Positions 1 to 6,749 of a DNA stretch of 64,000 nucleotides are shown here, in pieces (within the stretch, counting starts at the first letter, position 1; each line of letters starts with the position of its first letter). Location of the stretch: assembly GCF_003202235.1 (NCBI RefSeq), contig NZ_MASU01000013.1:248001-312000 (forward strand). Reading direction: 5' to 3'. Position numbers and translations under genes: made by a program. The notes below the pieces were generated by a model. The model was not told the DNA's origin and searched no databases. It saw only the letters and a list, made by a program, of their open reading frames with translations. The DNA comes from Prauserella flavalba. GTDB taxonomy: Bacteria; Actinomycetota; Actinomycetes; Mycobacteriales; Pseudonocardiaceae.

Positions 1-90
1 GCCGCGGGCGAGGTTCGTCTCGTGTGGTCCGAAGAGCACGCGCGACGGTGCGCGGCGACCGGCCAGCGTGACCGGTTCGGTGAGTTTCAC
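1..90 (-). CDS. mftD: MftD, mycofactocin heme/flavin oxidoreductase (5' fragment only)
   Basis: Only the first 30 codons lie in the window; the gene continues off the left edge. Read leftward from a GTG at 88-90 it encodes VKLTEPVTLAGRRAPSRVLF followed by GPHETNLARG, which is how MftD proteins begin. The GTG overlaps the TGA of mftC in a GTGA junction, so the two are translationally coupled. In the known pathway MftD is an FMN enzyme that oxidatively deaminates the cyclised Val-Tyr-derived intermediate to premycofactocin. The call rests on the N-terminal match and on the mftA-B-C-D order. Confidence 0.85.
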   Translation of the reverse strand, partial: MKLTEPVTLAGRRAPSRVLFGPHETNLARG

Positions 91-1283
91 GGCCGGAAAC
101 CTGCCAGCGGGCTCGTGTCGCACGCGCGGTCAGGCAGGCGGTCGGGCTCCGGTGGGCCCCAGCCGATGCTGACGCCGACGCGCTTGGTCCGGTTGGGCTT
201 GGAGTGGTCCTTGTCCGGCTTCGGCTTCTCCGAGCCGCCGCCGACGAGGGCGAGCGCGCGCTCCCCGTTGCCCTTGACGCATTCGGGATCGGGGCCGTCG
301 AGCGGAAGGCCCGTGAAGAACTTGGCGGCCATGCAGCCGCCCTGGCACGAGTCGTAGGCGGAGCAAGACGTGCACGCGCCACCGGTCTGCGGGGCGCGCA
401 GCCGCTCGAACAGCTCGGATGTGCGCCAGACGGACGTGAACCCGCCCTCGTCACGCACGTTGCCCGCGAGGAACTCGTCGTGGATCGCGAACGGGCACGC
501 GTACACGTCGCCGATCGGGTCGATGAGGCACACCACGCGCCCCGCACCACACAGGTTCAGGCCCGGCAGCGGGGTGGAGCCGAGCGCGTTGAGGTGGAAG
601 AACGAGTCGCCGGTGAGCACGTTCTCGCCGTGGTCGATCAGCCACTCGTACAGCTTGAGCTGCTGGTCGGCCGTGGGGTGCAGCTCGTCCCACGTGTCGG
701 CGCCCCGGCCCGACGGCCGCAGTCGCGTGATGCGCAGCTGCGCCCCGTATTCGTCGGCGATGCGCTTGAACTCGTCGAGCTGGCCGACGTTGTGGCGCGT
801 CATCACGACGCTGATCTTGAAGTCCTTGAAGCCCGCGTCGCGCAGGTTCTCCATCGCCCGCATGGTGGTGTTGAACGAGCCCGGCCCGCGCACGTAGTCG
901 TTGACCTCGGCGGTGGCGCCGTCGAGCGACAGCTGCACGTCGACGTAGTCGGTGCCGGCGAGCCAGCGGGCCCGCTCCGGGGTGATGCGCACGCCGTTGG
1001 TGGAGAACTTCACGCCCACGTTGTGCGCGACGGCGTAGTCGACCAGCTCCCAGAAGTCGGGCCGGATCGTGGGCTCGCCGCCGCCGATGTTGACGTAGAA
1101 CACCTGCAGGCGCTGCAGTTCGTCGATGACGGCCTTGCATTCCTCAGTGGACAGTTCGCGCGGGTCGCGGCGGCCCGACGAGGAAAGGCAGTGCACGCAG
1201 GAGAGGTTGCAGGCGTAGGTCAGTTCCCACGTGAGGCAGATGGGGGCGTCCAGCCCGTGCTGGAAGTGCTCGACGAGTTTCAT
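87..1283 (-). CDS. mftC: MftC, radical SAM maturase of mycofactocin
   Basis: A 398-residue radical SAM protein. The CxxxCxxC motif for the SAM-binding [4Fe-4S] cluster is at residues 25-32 (CNLSCVHC). A C-terminal SPASM region carries further Cys ligands (NLCGAGRVVC, YACPF, ACTSCSAYDSCQGGC). In the family, MftC oxidatively decarboxylates the C-terminal Tyr of MftA and then forms the Val-Tyr cross-link, with MftB presenting the peptide. It starts at an ATG overlapping the mftB stop (ATGA). The last ~50 residues form a charged, proline-rich tail beyond the SPASM domain. Genes upstream (mftB, mftA) and downstream (mftD) confirm the assignment. Confidence 0.96.
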   Translation of the reverse strand: MKLVEHFQHGLDAPICLTWELTYACNLSCVHCLSSSGRRDPRELSTEECKAVIDELQRLQVFYVNIGGGEPTIRPDFWELVDYAVAHNVGVKFSTNGVRITPERARWLAGTDYVDVQLSLDGATAEVNDYVRGPGSFNTTMRAMENLRDAGFKDFKISVVMTRHNVGQLDEFKRIADEYGAQLRITRLRPSGRGADTWDELHPTADQQLKLYEWLIDHGENVLTGDSFFHLNALGSTPLPGLNLCGAGRVVCLIDPIGDVYACPFAIHDEFLAGNVRDEGGFTSVWRTSELFERLRAPQTGGACTSCSAYDSCQGGCMAAKFFTGLPLDGPDPECVKGNGERALALVGGGSEKPKPDKDHSKPNRTKRVGVSIGWGPPEPDRLPDRACDTSPLAGFRP

Positions 1284-1564
1284 GAGGTCCCTCTTGCTTC
1301 GATCGTGCCCGCGGACAGCAGCCCGGCGAGCGCGTCGAGATAGCGCTGCTGCTCCGCCTCGGGTACCTCGGCGGAGAGGAGCGCGGAACGAGCGTCGGGC
1401 TGGTTCTCGAGTTCCCGGACGACGTTCACCAGCAGCTGCGTCTTGAGAAACGAGAGCTTGCGCGTGGTGAAGTCGTAGACGAGAGCGCCGAACGGTTCCG
1501 GCCGTAACGCGACTGAGGAGCTCAGCCGGTACGGCCGGTCCGGGGCGAACTGATCAGTAGACAC
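1280..1564 (-). CDS. mftB: MftB, mycofactocin peptide chaperone
   Basis: A 94-residue protein of the small RiPP-recognition-element (PqqD-like) type. It begins at a GTG inside the end of mftA (11-bp overlap) and stops within the mftC start codon. The sequence reads as a compact winged fold: strands around SSSVALRPEPFGALVYDF, then a helix (KTQLLVNVVRELEN) and a C-terminal helix (QQRYLDALAGLLSAGTI). MftB binds the MftA leader and hands it to MftC. Identification relies mainly on size, fold and position between mftA and mftC. Confidence 0.93.
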   Translation of the reverse strand: MSTDQFAPDRPYRLSSSVALRPEPFGALVYDFTTRKLSFLKTQLLVNVVRELENQPDARSALLSAEVPEAEQQRYLDALAGLLSAGTIEARGTS

Positions 1565-1643
1565 CGCACATGCCGTCGATCGACACCTCTTCGACGAGCA
1601 GGTCTTCCTCGACGGTGACCTCGGTGGCGGCGGATTCGTTCAT
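1554..1643 (-). CDS. mftA: MftA, mycofactocin precursor peptide
   Basis: A 29-residue peptide that begins MNESAATEVTVEEDLL and ends in IDGMCGVY, the invariant core of mycofactocin precursors; the terminal Val-Tyr is the part turned into the redox cofactor. The leader is acidic (EVTVEEDLLVEE), as expected for MftB recognition. A GAGGAG ribosome-binding site lies 9 nt before the ATG. It overlaps mftB by 11 nt. It is too short for most automatic ORF calling but is certain from its C-terminus and its neighbours. Confidence 0.97.
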   Translation of the reverse strand: MNESAATEVTVEEDLLVEEVSIDGMCGVY

Positions 1644-1695
1644 GGCAAGCTACTCCTCACTGAGCAGGTTGTTGTGACCGACGGCACGAGCATAA

Positions 1696-1710
1696 TGGCA
1701 CCGGGTGCCA
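1696..1710. promoter_or_regulatory. Palindromic operator candidate for MftR
   Basis: TGGCACCGGGTGCCA is a 15-bp palindrome with perfect 7-bp arms and one central base, lying in the 68-bp gap between divergent mftA and mftR, directly before the mftR ATG (1712). A TTGTTG (1669-1674) and CATAAT (1691-1696) pair with 16-nt spacing reads toward mftR, so the palindrome would cover its transcription start. MftR is known in mycobacteria to repress the mft operon and to release DNA on binding long-chain acyl-CoA. Assignment of this site is inferred from symmetry and position. Confidence 0.6.
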
Positions 1711-1711
1711 A

Positions 1712-2329
1712 ATGGAAGGGATCGGGGCGAAAGCGGTGGCGGAACCATCCGTTCGGCCAGGTAGACGCCGGTCGACGAGTCAGCACGAGCTGGAGGCCGT
1801 GGCCTTCGAGCTGTTCGAGCGCGAGGGCTTCGACGCCACCACCGTCGACGCGATCGCGAAGAGCGCGGGTATCGGCAGACGCACGTTCTTCCGGTATTTC
1901 GAGTCCAAGAACGACGTGGTCTGGGGGTCGTTCACCGAGCAGCTCGACCACATGCGGGAACGGTTCGCGCAGCGGCCGGCCGACGAGCCGCTCATGGAGT
2001 CCGTGCGCGCCGTGGTGGTGGAGTTCAACCGCGTCGACCCCGCCGAGGTGCCCAAGCACCGCAGGCGCATGGAGCTGATCCTGCGTGTCCCGGCGCTGCA
2101 GGCCCATTCGACGCTGCGGTACGGCGACTGGCGCGCCGTGGTGGCCGAGTACGCCGCGCACCGCCTGGGCGAACAGCCGAGCGCACTGCGACCGCAGGCG
2201 ATCGCGTACGCCGCGCTGGGGGTCTCGCTCGCGGCGTACGAACACTGGCTCGCCGAGTCCGGACTGCAGCTGTGTGACGTGCTCGACGAGGCGTTGTCCG
2301 AGCTGGCCAGAGGCTTCGTGCTGGGCTGA
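1712..2329 (+). CDS. mftR: MftR, TetR-family repressor of mycofactocin genes
   Basis: A 205-residue TetR-family regulator divergent from mftA. The N-terminal helix-turn-helix is at about residues 24-70 (ELEAVAFELFEREGFDATTV, then IAKSAGIGRRTFFRYFESKND). The C-terminal ligand domain ends with a hydrophobic stretch (AIAYAALGVSLAAYEHWL). The MftR family has this layout and represses mycofactocin synthesis until acyl-CoA binds. There is no clear Shine-Dalgarno before the ATG, so it may be translated from a near-leaderless mRNA. Identity is given mainly by location next to mftA. Confidence 0.9.
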   Translation: MEGIGAKAVAEPSVRPGRRRSTSQHELEAVAFELFEREGFDATTVDAIAKSAGIGRRTFFRYFESKNDVVWGSFTEQLDHMRERFAQRPADEPLMESVRAVVVEFNRVDPAEVPKHRRRMELILRVPALQAHSTLRYGDWRAVVAEYAAHRLGEQPSALRPQAIAYAALGVSLAAYEHWLAESGLQLCDVLDEALSELARGFVLG

Positions 2330-2368
2330 GCACGTTTAGCGACGGCCCAGACGGGGACCCTCTGCGGC

Positions 2369-3658
2369 GTGAAGAACATCTTCGTACTCGCCCTCGACGA
2401 GGAGAACACGCGCACCCTGCATGGCATCCGGAACGCGGACCAATACGCGTTCCACGGCCTGCTCACGGTCGACGAGACGCAGGTAGGGGAGATCGACTTC
2501 GAGCAGCTGCTGGACAAGGCACAGTCGCAGCTGGACGCGTTCGACGGGTCGATCGACGCCATCGTGGGCTACTGGGACTTCCCGGTGTCCACGCTGCGCG
2601 CGATCCTCTGCGATCGCTACGGCCTCCCCGGACCGTCGCTCGCGTCGATCGTCAAATGCGAGCACAAGTACTGGAGCAGGCTCGAACAGCAGAAGGCCAT
2701 CGACGAGTACCCGCGCTTCGGCATCGTCGACCTCGACGACGAGCAGCCGCGGCCGCCGGACGGCGTGAACTACCCGATGTGGCTCAAGCCCGTGAAGTCG
2801 TACTCCTCCGAGCTGGCCTTCCTCGTCCGCGACGAGGCCGAGTTCGACAAGGCCGTCACGGAGATCCGCGAGGGCATCAGCCGGGTCGGCAAGCCCTTCG
2901 AGCACGTGCTCGGCATGCTGGAGCTGCCGCGCGAGATCGCCGAGGTGGGTGGGCAGGCGTGCCTCGCGGAGGAAGCGCTCTCCGGCGTGCAGTGCGCCAC
3001 CGAGGGGTACGTGTACGACGGCGAGGTCGTGGTCTACGGTGTGCTGGACTCCATCGACTACGAGGGCCGGTCGTCGTTCCTGCGCCACCAGTACCCCTCC
3101 CAGCTGCCGAAGGTCGCCGTGGATCGCATGGTCGACGTCTCCCAGCGCATCATCAGCCAGATCGGGATGGACAACTCGACGTTCTCCATCGAGTTCTTCT
3201 GTGAACCGGAGAGCGGAGACGTGGCCCTGCTGGAGATCAACCCGAGGCACTCGCAGTCGCACGCCGAGATGTTCGAGTGCGTCGACGGCATGCCCAACCA
3301 CCACGCGATGGTGATGCTCGGTCTGGGACAGGACCCCGCGCTGCCCGACGACAAGGGCGAGTACGGCATCGCCGCGAAGTGGTATCACCGGCGCTTCTCC
3401 GACGCGCTCGTGCGGAAGGTGCCTTCGGCGGCGGAGATCGAGCGCGTGCAGCGGGAGATCCCCGGCGTGCTCATCGACATCGTGCCCGAGGAGGGCCAGC
3501 GGCTGTCCGACCTGCCTGGCCAGGACAGCTACAGCTTCGAGCTCGCCCACATCTTCGTCGGTGCCCGCGACGAGGCCGAGCTGGAGGACAAGTACGAGCG
3601 TACGGTGGAGGCGCTGAACTTCGAGTTCGCCGAGGAAGGGCCCGAGAAGGAGGGATAG
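2369..3658 (+). CDS. ATP-grasp domain ligase of unknown substrate
   Basis: A 429-residue protein starting at a GTG. The first ~100 residues form a pre-ATP-grasp domain (KNIFVLALDEENTRTL) and are followed by an ATP-grasp fold: a Lys-containing segment (PMWLKPVKSYSSE), the acidic strand (CLAEEALSGVQCATEGYVYDG) and metal ligands near SIEFFCEPESGDVALLEINPR. The family joins a carboxylate to an amine or thiol through an acyl-phosphate. The stop is 1 nt before the TTG of the next gene, so the two form one operon. The substrate is not evident; a peptide or amino-acid conjugate fits the neighbour. No unusual composition was seen. Confidence 0.85.
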   Translation: MKNIFVLALDEENTRTLHGIRNADQYAFHGLLTVDETQVGEIDFEQLLDKAQSQLDAFDGSIDAIVGYWDFPVSTLRAILCDRYGLPGPSLASIVKCEHKYWSRLEQQKAIDEYPRFGIVDLDDEQPRPPDGVNYPMWLKPVKSYSSELAFLVRDEAEFDKAVTEIREGISRVGKPFEHVLGMLELPREIAEVGGQACLAEEALSGVQCATEGYVYDGEVVVYGVLDSIDYEGRSSFLRHQYPSQLPKVAVDRMVDVSQRIISQIGMDNSTFSIEFFCEPESGDVALLEINPRHSQSHAEMFECVDGMPNHHAMVMLGLGQDPALPDDKGEYGIAAKWYHRRFSDALVRKVPSAAEIERVQREIPGVLIDIVPEEGQRLSDLPGQDSYSFELAHIFVGARDEAELEDKYERTVEALNFEFAEEGPEKEG

Positions 3659-3659
3659 C

Positions 3660-5681
3660 TTGCTCCGCGCGGTCGGATCGCTGCCGTGTCAGACCACAGA
3701 GGACGAACACGTCTGGATCCCCGTCTCGGACGGCACCAGGCTCGCCGCCAAGATCTGGCGTCCCGTGTCGTCGGACGACCAGCCCGTGCCGGGGATCCTG
3801 GAGTACATCCCCTACCGCAAGAGGGACCTGACCGCCGTTCGTGACTCGATCCACCACCCGTACCTGGCCGGGCACGGCTACGCGTGCGTGCGCGTGGACA
3901 TCCGGGGCACCGGCGAGTCCGAGGGCGCGCTGACCGACGAGTACCTGGAGCGGGAGCAGCGCGACGCCGAGGACGTGCTGGAGTGGATCGCGAACCAGCC
4001 GTGGTGTGACGGCCGCACCGGCATGATGGGCATCTCCTGGGGCGGCTTCGCCGCGCTGCAGGTCGCCGCCCGCAAACCGGAGTCGCTGCGGGCGATCGCG
4101 ATCGCGTCGTTCACCGACGACCGCTACTCCGACGACTTCCACTACATGGGCGGCTGCCTGCTGTCGGACAACCTGGCCGAGGCCGGCACCATGTTCGCGC
4201 ACGCGACGCTGCCGCCCGATCCGGCGCTCGTCGGCGACCGCTGGCGCGACATGTGGCGTGAGCGCATCGAGGCGAGCGGGCCGTGGGTCGACACGTGGCT
4301 GGCACACCAGCGCCGCGACGACTACTGGCGGCACGCGTCGGTGTGCGAGAACTATTCCGGCGTGCGCTGTCCCGTGCTCGCCTCCAGCGGCTGGGCCGAC
4401 GGCTACTCGAACGCCGTCGCCCGGCTGCTCGCGAACCTGGACGTGCCCCGCAAGGGACTCGTCGGCCCGTGGTCGCACAAGTACCCGCATCTCGGCGAGC
4501 CCGGTCCGGCGATCGGCTACCTGCAGGAGCTCGTGCGCTGGTGGGACCACTGGCTCAAGGACGCCGACAACGACGTCATGGACGGGCCCATGCTGCTCAC
4601 GTGGATGCAGGACAGCGTGCCGCCGTCCACGTCCTACGAGGACCGGCCGGGCCGCTGGGTGGGGGAGCCGAGCTGGCCGTCGCCGAACGTGCGCGACGTC
4701 GAGCTGCCGCTGTCCCGGCATCGCATCGGCAGCCCCGGCGAGGAGGTGGCCGACGAGCCGCTGACCGTGCAGTCACCGCTGTCGGTGGGGCAGTTCGCCG
4801 GCAAGTGGGCGTCGTACAACGCGCCCCCGGACATGCCCTACGACCAGCGTGAGGAGGACGGCGGGTCGCTCGTCTTCGAGACCGACCCGCTGCCGGAGAC
4901 CTGCGAGATCCACGGCGCGCCGAGGGTGCGGCTGGAGATCTCGGCCGACAAGCCCGTGGCGATGGTGGCCGTGCGCCTTTCCGACGTCCTCCCCGACGGC
5001 AGGGCCACACGGGTGACCTACGGCGTGCTGAACCTGACCCACCGCGGCGGGCACGACACCCCGAGGCCGCTGGAGCCCGGCAGGCGCTACCAGGTGAGCT
5101 TCGATCTCAACGTGGTCGCGCAGGCGTTTCCCGCTGGGCACAAGATCCGGCTGTCGCTGTCGTCGTCGTACTGGCCGCTCGTGTGGCCGTCGCCGGAGCA
5201 GACGTGCCTGACCGTCCACACCGGCGGCAGCGGCCTGCGGCTGCCGCTGCGCACGGCCGGCGAGGAGCAGGTGTCCCGTCCGTTCGGTGAGCCGGAGGGG
5301 GCGGAGCCGATCACGGTGACGCAGGTGGAGCCAGGTGAGCACCGCTGGACCGTCACGCGCGACCTCGTGGACTACGAGTCGGCGCTGGAGATCGTCAAGG
5401 ACAACGGCACCGTCCACTACGAGGACATCGACCTCGACGTCGGCAGGAGGGCGTACGAGCGGTACAGCTCGGTGGCCGACGACTTCTCGTCCCCGCGCGC
5501 CGAGACCGAGTGGACGATGAGGTTCGCCAGGGGCGAATGGTCGGCCACCACCGTGACGCGAACGGTACTCACGTGCACCAGCACGGAGTTCCGCCTGCAC
5601 GCGACGCTCGACGGCTACGAGGGCGAGAAGCGCCTGTTCTCCCGCAACTGGCAGCGCACCATCCCGCGAGACTGCGTCTAG
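3660..5681 (+). CDS. CocE/NonD-family serine hydrolase (X-Pro dipeptidyl-peptidase-like)
   Basis: A 673-residue alpha/beta hydrolase of the CocE/NonD (PepX S15) type. The nucleophile elbow GISWGG puts Ser at residue 126. A candidate acidic residue lies in ASSGWADGYS and a candidate His in GPWSHKYPH. The C-terminal half (after ~residue 330) is the jelly-roll domain of the family (AFPAGHKIRLSLSSSYWP is typical). It starts at TTG, 1 nt after the ATP-grasp stop, with AGAAGGAGG as ribosome-binding site. No signal peptide is seen, so it is probably cytoplasmic. The family cleaves amide or ester bonds; coupling to an ATP-grasp ligase suggests making and breaking of the same bond type. Confidence 0.87.
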   Translation: MLRAVGSLPCQTTEDEHVWIPVSDGTRLAAKIWRPVSSDDQPVPGILEYIPYRKRDLTAVRDSIHHPYLAGHGYACVRVDIRGTGESEGALTDEYLEREQRDAEDVLEWIANQPWCDGRTGMMGISWGGFAALQVAARKPESLRAIAIASFTDDRYSDDFHYMGGCLLSDNLAEAGTMFAHATLPPDPALVGDRWRDMWRERIEASGPWVDTWLAHQRRDDYWRHASVCENYSGVRCPVLASSGWADGYSNAVARLLANLDVPRKGLVGPWSHKYPHLGEPGPAIGYLQELVRWWDHWLKDADNDVMDGPMLLTWMQDSVPPSTSYEDRPGRWVGEPSWPSPNVRDVELPLSRHRIGSPGEEVADEPLTVQSPLSVGQFAGKWASYNAPPDMPYDQREEDGGSLVFETDPLPETCEIHGAPRVRLEISADKPVAMVAVRLSDVLPDGRATRVTYGVLNLTHRGGHDTPRPLEPGRRYQVSFDLNVVAQAFPAGHKIRLSLSSSYWPLVWPSPEQTCLTVHTGGSGLRLPLRTAGEEQVSRPFGEPEGAEPITVTQVEPGEHRWTVTRDLVDYESALEIVKDNGTVHYEDIDLDVGRRAYERYSSVADDFSSPRAETEWTMRFARGEWSATTVTRTVLTCTSTEFRLHATLDGYEGEKRLFSRNWQRTIPRDCV

Positions 5682-5693
5682 GTCCCCTTCCGA

Positions 5694-5750
5694 CCGCAGT
5701 GAAGGCCACCTTCACTGCGTTGAACGCAGTGAAGGTGGCCTTCACTGCGG
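5694..5750. repeat. 57-bp perfect palindrome (GCAGTGAAGG family), full form
   Basis: Two 28-bp arms around a central G form a perfect palindrome. Each arm is itself a smaller hairpin (GCAGTGAAGG, loop CCA or TGG, CCTTCACTGC), so it can fold as one long stem or as two short ones. It lies 12 nt after the CocE stop and 20 nt before the stop of the convergent secreted-protein gene, as a bidirectional terminator would. It has no T-tract. Related copies are at 21230, 24559, 42055, 53940 and 59026. Confidence 0.9.
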
Positions 5751-5770
5751 CTGGCGCGTGGTTTACCGCG

Positions 5771-6046
5771 CTACTGGCCGCATTCGCCGTTGAGTTTGTG
5801 CTCGGAGAACGCGTTGGGGTTGGCAGACTGGAGCGCGCGCAGCGAGCTCTGGTCGGAGTGGGAACCGAAGCCGGGCGTCTGGCCGATCGGATCCGCGACG
5901 TCGCCGAGCGGGTGGTGTTCGAACGCGTTCTCGTTGGCGCAGTCGAACGATTCGACAATGGGATGAATTGTCGCCGACGCGATGCCGGACATCAGTCCGA
6001 ATGACAACGCGAGCGCTGCGAAAAACGCGAAAATCTTACGCTTCAT
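5771..6046 (-). CDS. Small secreted protein with a duplicated AN-NAF motif
   Basis: A 91-residue protein with a clear Sec signal peptide: MKRK, a hydrophobic core (IFAFFAALALSFGLMSGI) and a likely cleavage after ASA (about residue 25). The mature ~66 residues carry two Cys, one early (FDCANENAF) and one near the end (NGECGQ), probably a disulfide. They also carry an internal duplication: CANENAFEHHPLGD and SANPNAFSEHKLNG. I do not recognise the family. The gene and its upstream region are visibly richer in A and T than the surroundings. It converges on the CocE gene across a long palindrome. Confidence 0.75.
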   Translation of the reverse strand: MKRKIFAFFAALALSFGLMSGIASATIHPIVESFDCANENAFEHHPLGDVADPIGQTPGFGSHSDQSSLRALQSANPNAFSEHKLNGECGQ

Positions 6047-6125
6047 CGGGGGCCTCCCGGGCTTTCTCGGTGGTGAGGCTCGTCACTATCCGCCCGGAAG
6101 CCGTTGTTTTCAAGCACAGAATATT

Positions 6126-6163
6126 CACCCGGCAATTCTCGGGATCTCACGAATTGCCGGGTG
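6126..6163. terminator. Strong hairpin between the Gre-family gene and the secreted-protein gene
   Basis: CACCCGGCAATTC and GAATTGCCGGGTG are perfect 13-nt inverted arms around a 12-nt loop. The hairpin lies ~50 nt beyond the Gre-family stop and ~80 nt before the secreted-protein start, both leftward. It could terminate the Gre transcript or act in the leader of the secreted-protein mRNA. There is no clear T-run. Confidence 0.5.
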
Positions 6164-6183
6164 TGGCGGTTATTCATGAATTG

Positions 6184-6205
6184 CGGGGGCCTGTTGAAAC
6201 CCCCG
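6184..6205 (-). terminator. Short GC hairpin after the Gre-family gene
   Basis: CGGGGG and CCCCCG, separated by a 10-nt loop, begin 8 nt after the Gre-family stop codon. A short stem without a T-tract, as is usual in this phylum. Confidence 0.5.
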
Positions 6206-6212
6206 TTCCGGC

Positions 6213-6677
6213 TCAGGCGGGGGGCTTCAGCTTCACGATCTCCGCGGAGACCTCGCCGGCGGGGGTGCGGTAGGTGATCGTGTCGCCCTTCTTGTGCCCC
6301 GCGATCGCCTTGCCCAGCGGGCTGTCGGCCGTGAGCGTGGACGCGTCGTCCTCGTCGGCCTCCTCGGTGAAGCCGACCACCACCATGTCCTCCACGCTGC
6401 CGTCGCTGAACTTGAGCGACACCTTCGTGCCCGAGCGCAGCGCGGACTCGGAGTCGGCGGCAGGGCCGCCGTGGAGCAGGTCGTACACCTCGGCGATGCG
6501 GCGGTCCAGCCGCGACACGACCTCGGCACGCTCGAGCAGATCGGCCTGGTCGGCACTGTCGCCCAGGGGGTCCTCGCCGAGCCGTGGCGCCAGGGACTCG
6601 CGCTGTTCGCGTAGGTTTTCGAGCTCCTTCTCGAGCCGCGCGCGGGTGGCCGGGCTCAAGCCTCCGGTGGACGTCAT
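6213..6677 (-). CDS. GreA/GreB-family transcription factor (Rv3788-like)
   Basis: About 154 residues from the preferred ATG (MTSTGG); an in-frame start 54 nt upstream would add 18 residues. Residues ~5-75 form the antiparallel coiled coil (RARLEKELENLREQRESLAP, then ERAEVVSRLDRRIAEVYDLL) with acidic residues at its tip (DSADQADLLERAE). The C-terminal FKBP-like Gre domain follows (LTADSPLGKAIAGHKKGDTI). True GreA rescues backtracked RNA polymerase through the secondary channel. The longer tip and overall form resemble the mycobacterial Gre homologue Rv3788, so transcript-cleavage activity should not be assumed. It lies 72 nt downstream of tex in the same direction. Confidence 0.85.
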   Translation of the reverse strand: MTSTGGLSPATRARLEKELENLREQRESLAPRLGEDPLGDSADQADLLERAEVVSRLDRRIAEVYDLLHGGPAADSESALRSGTKVSLKFSDGSVEDMVVVGFTEEADEDDASTLTADSPLGKAIAGHKKGDTITYRTPAGEVSAEIVKLKPPA

Positions 6678-6749
6678 TGACCCATTGTCGGGCTTGACCG
6701 CCCGGCCCGCCACGTCATTCGCCGAGGTCACCCCCCGGCGGCGACCCCG

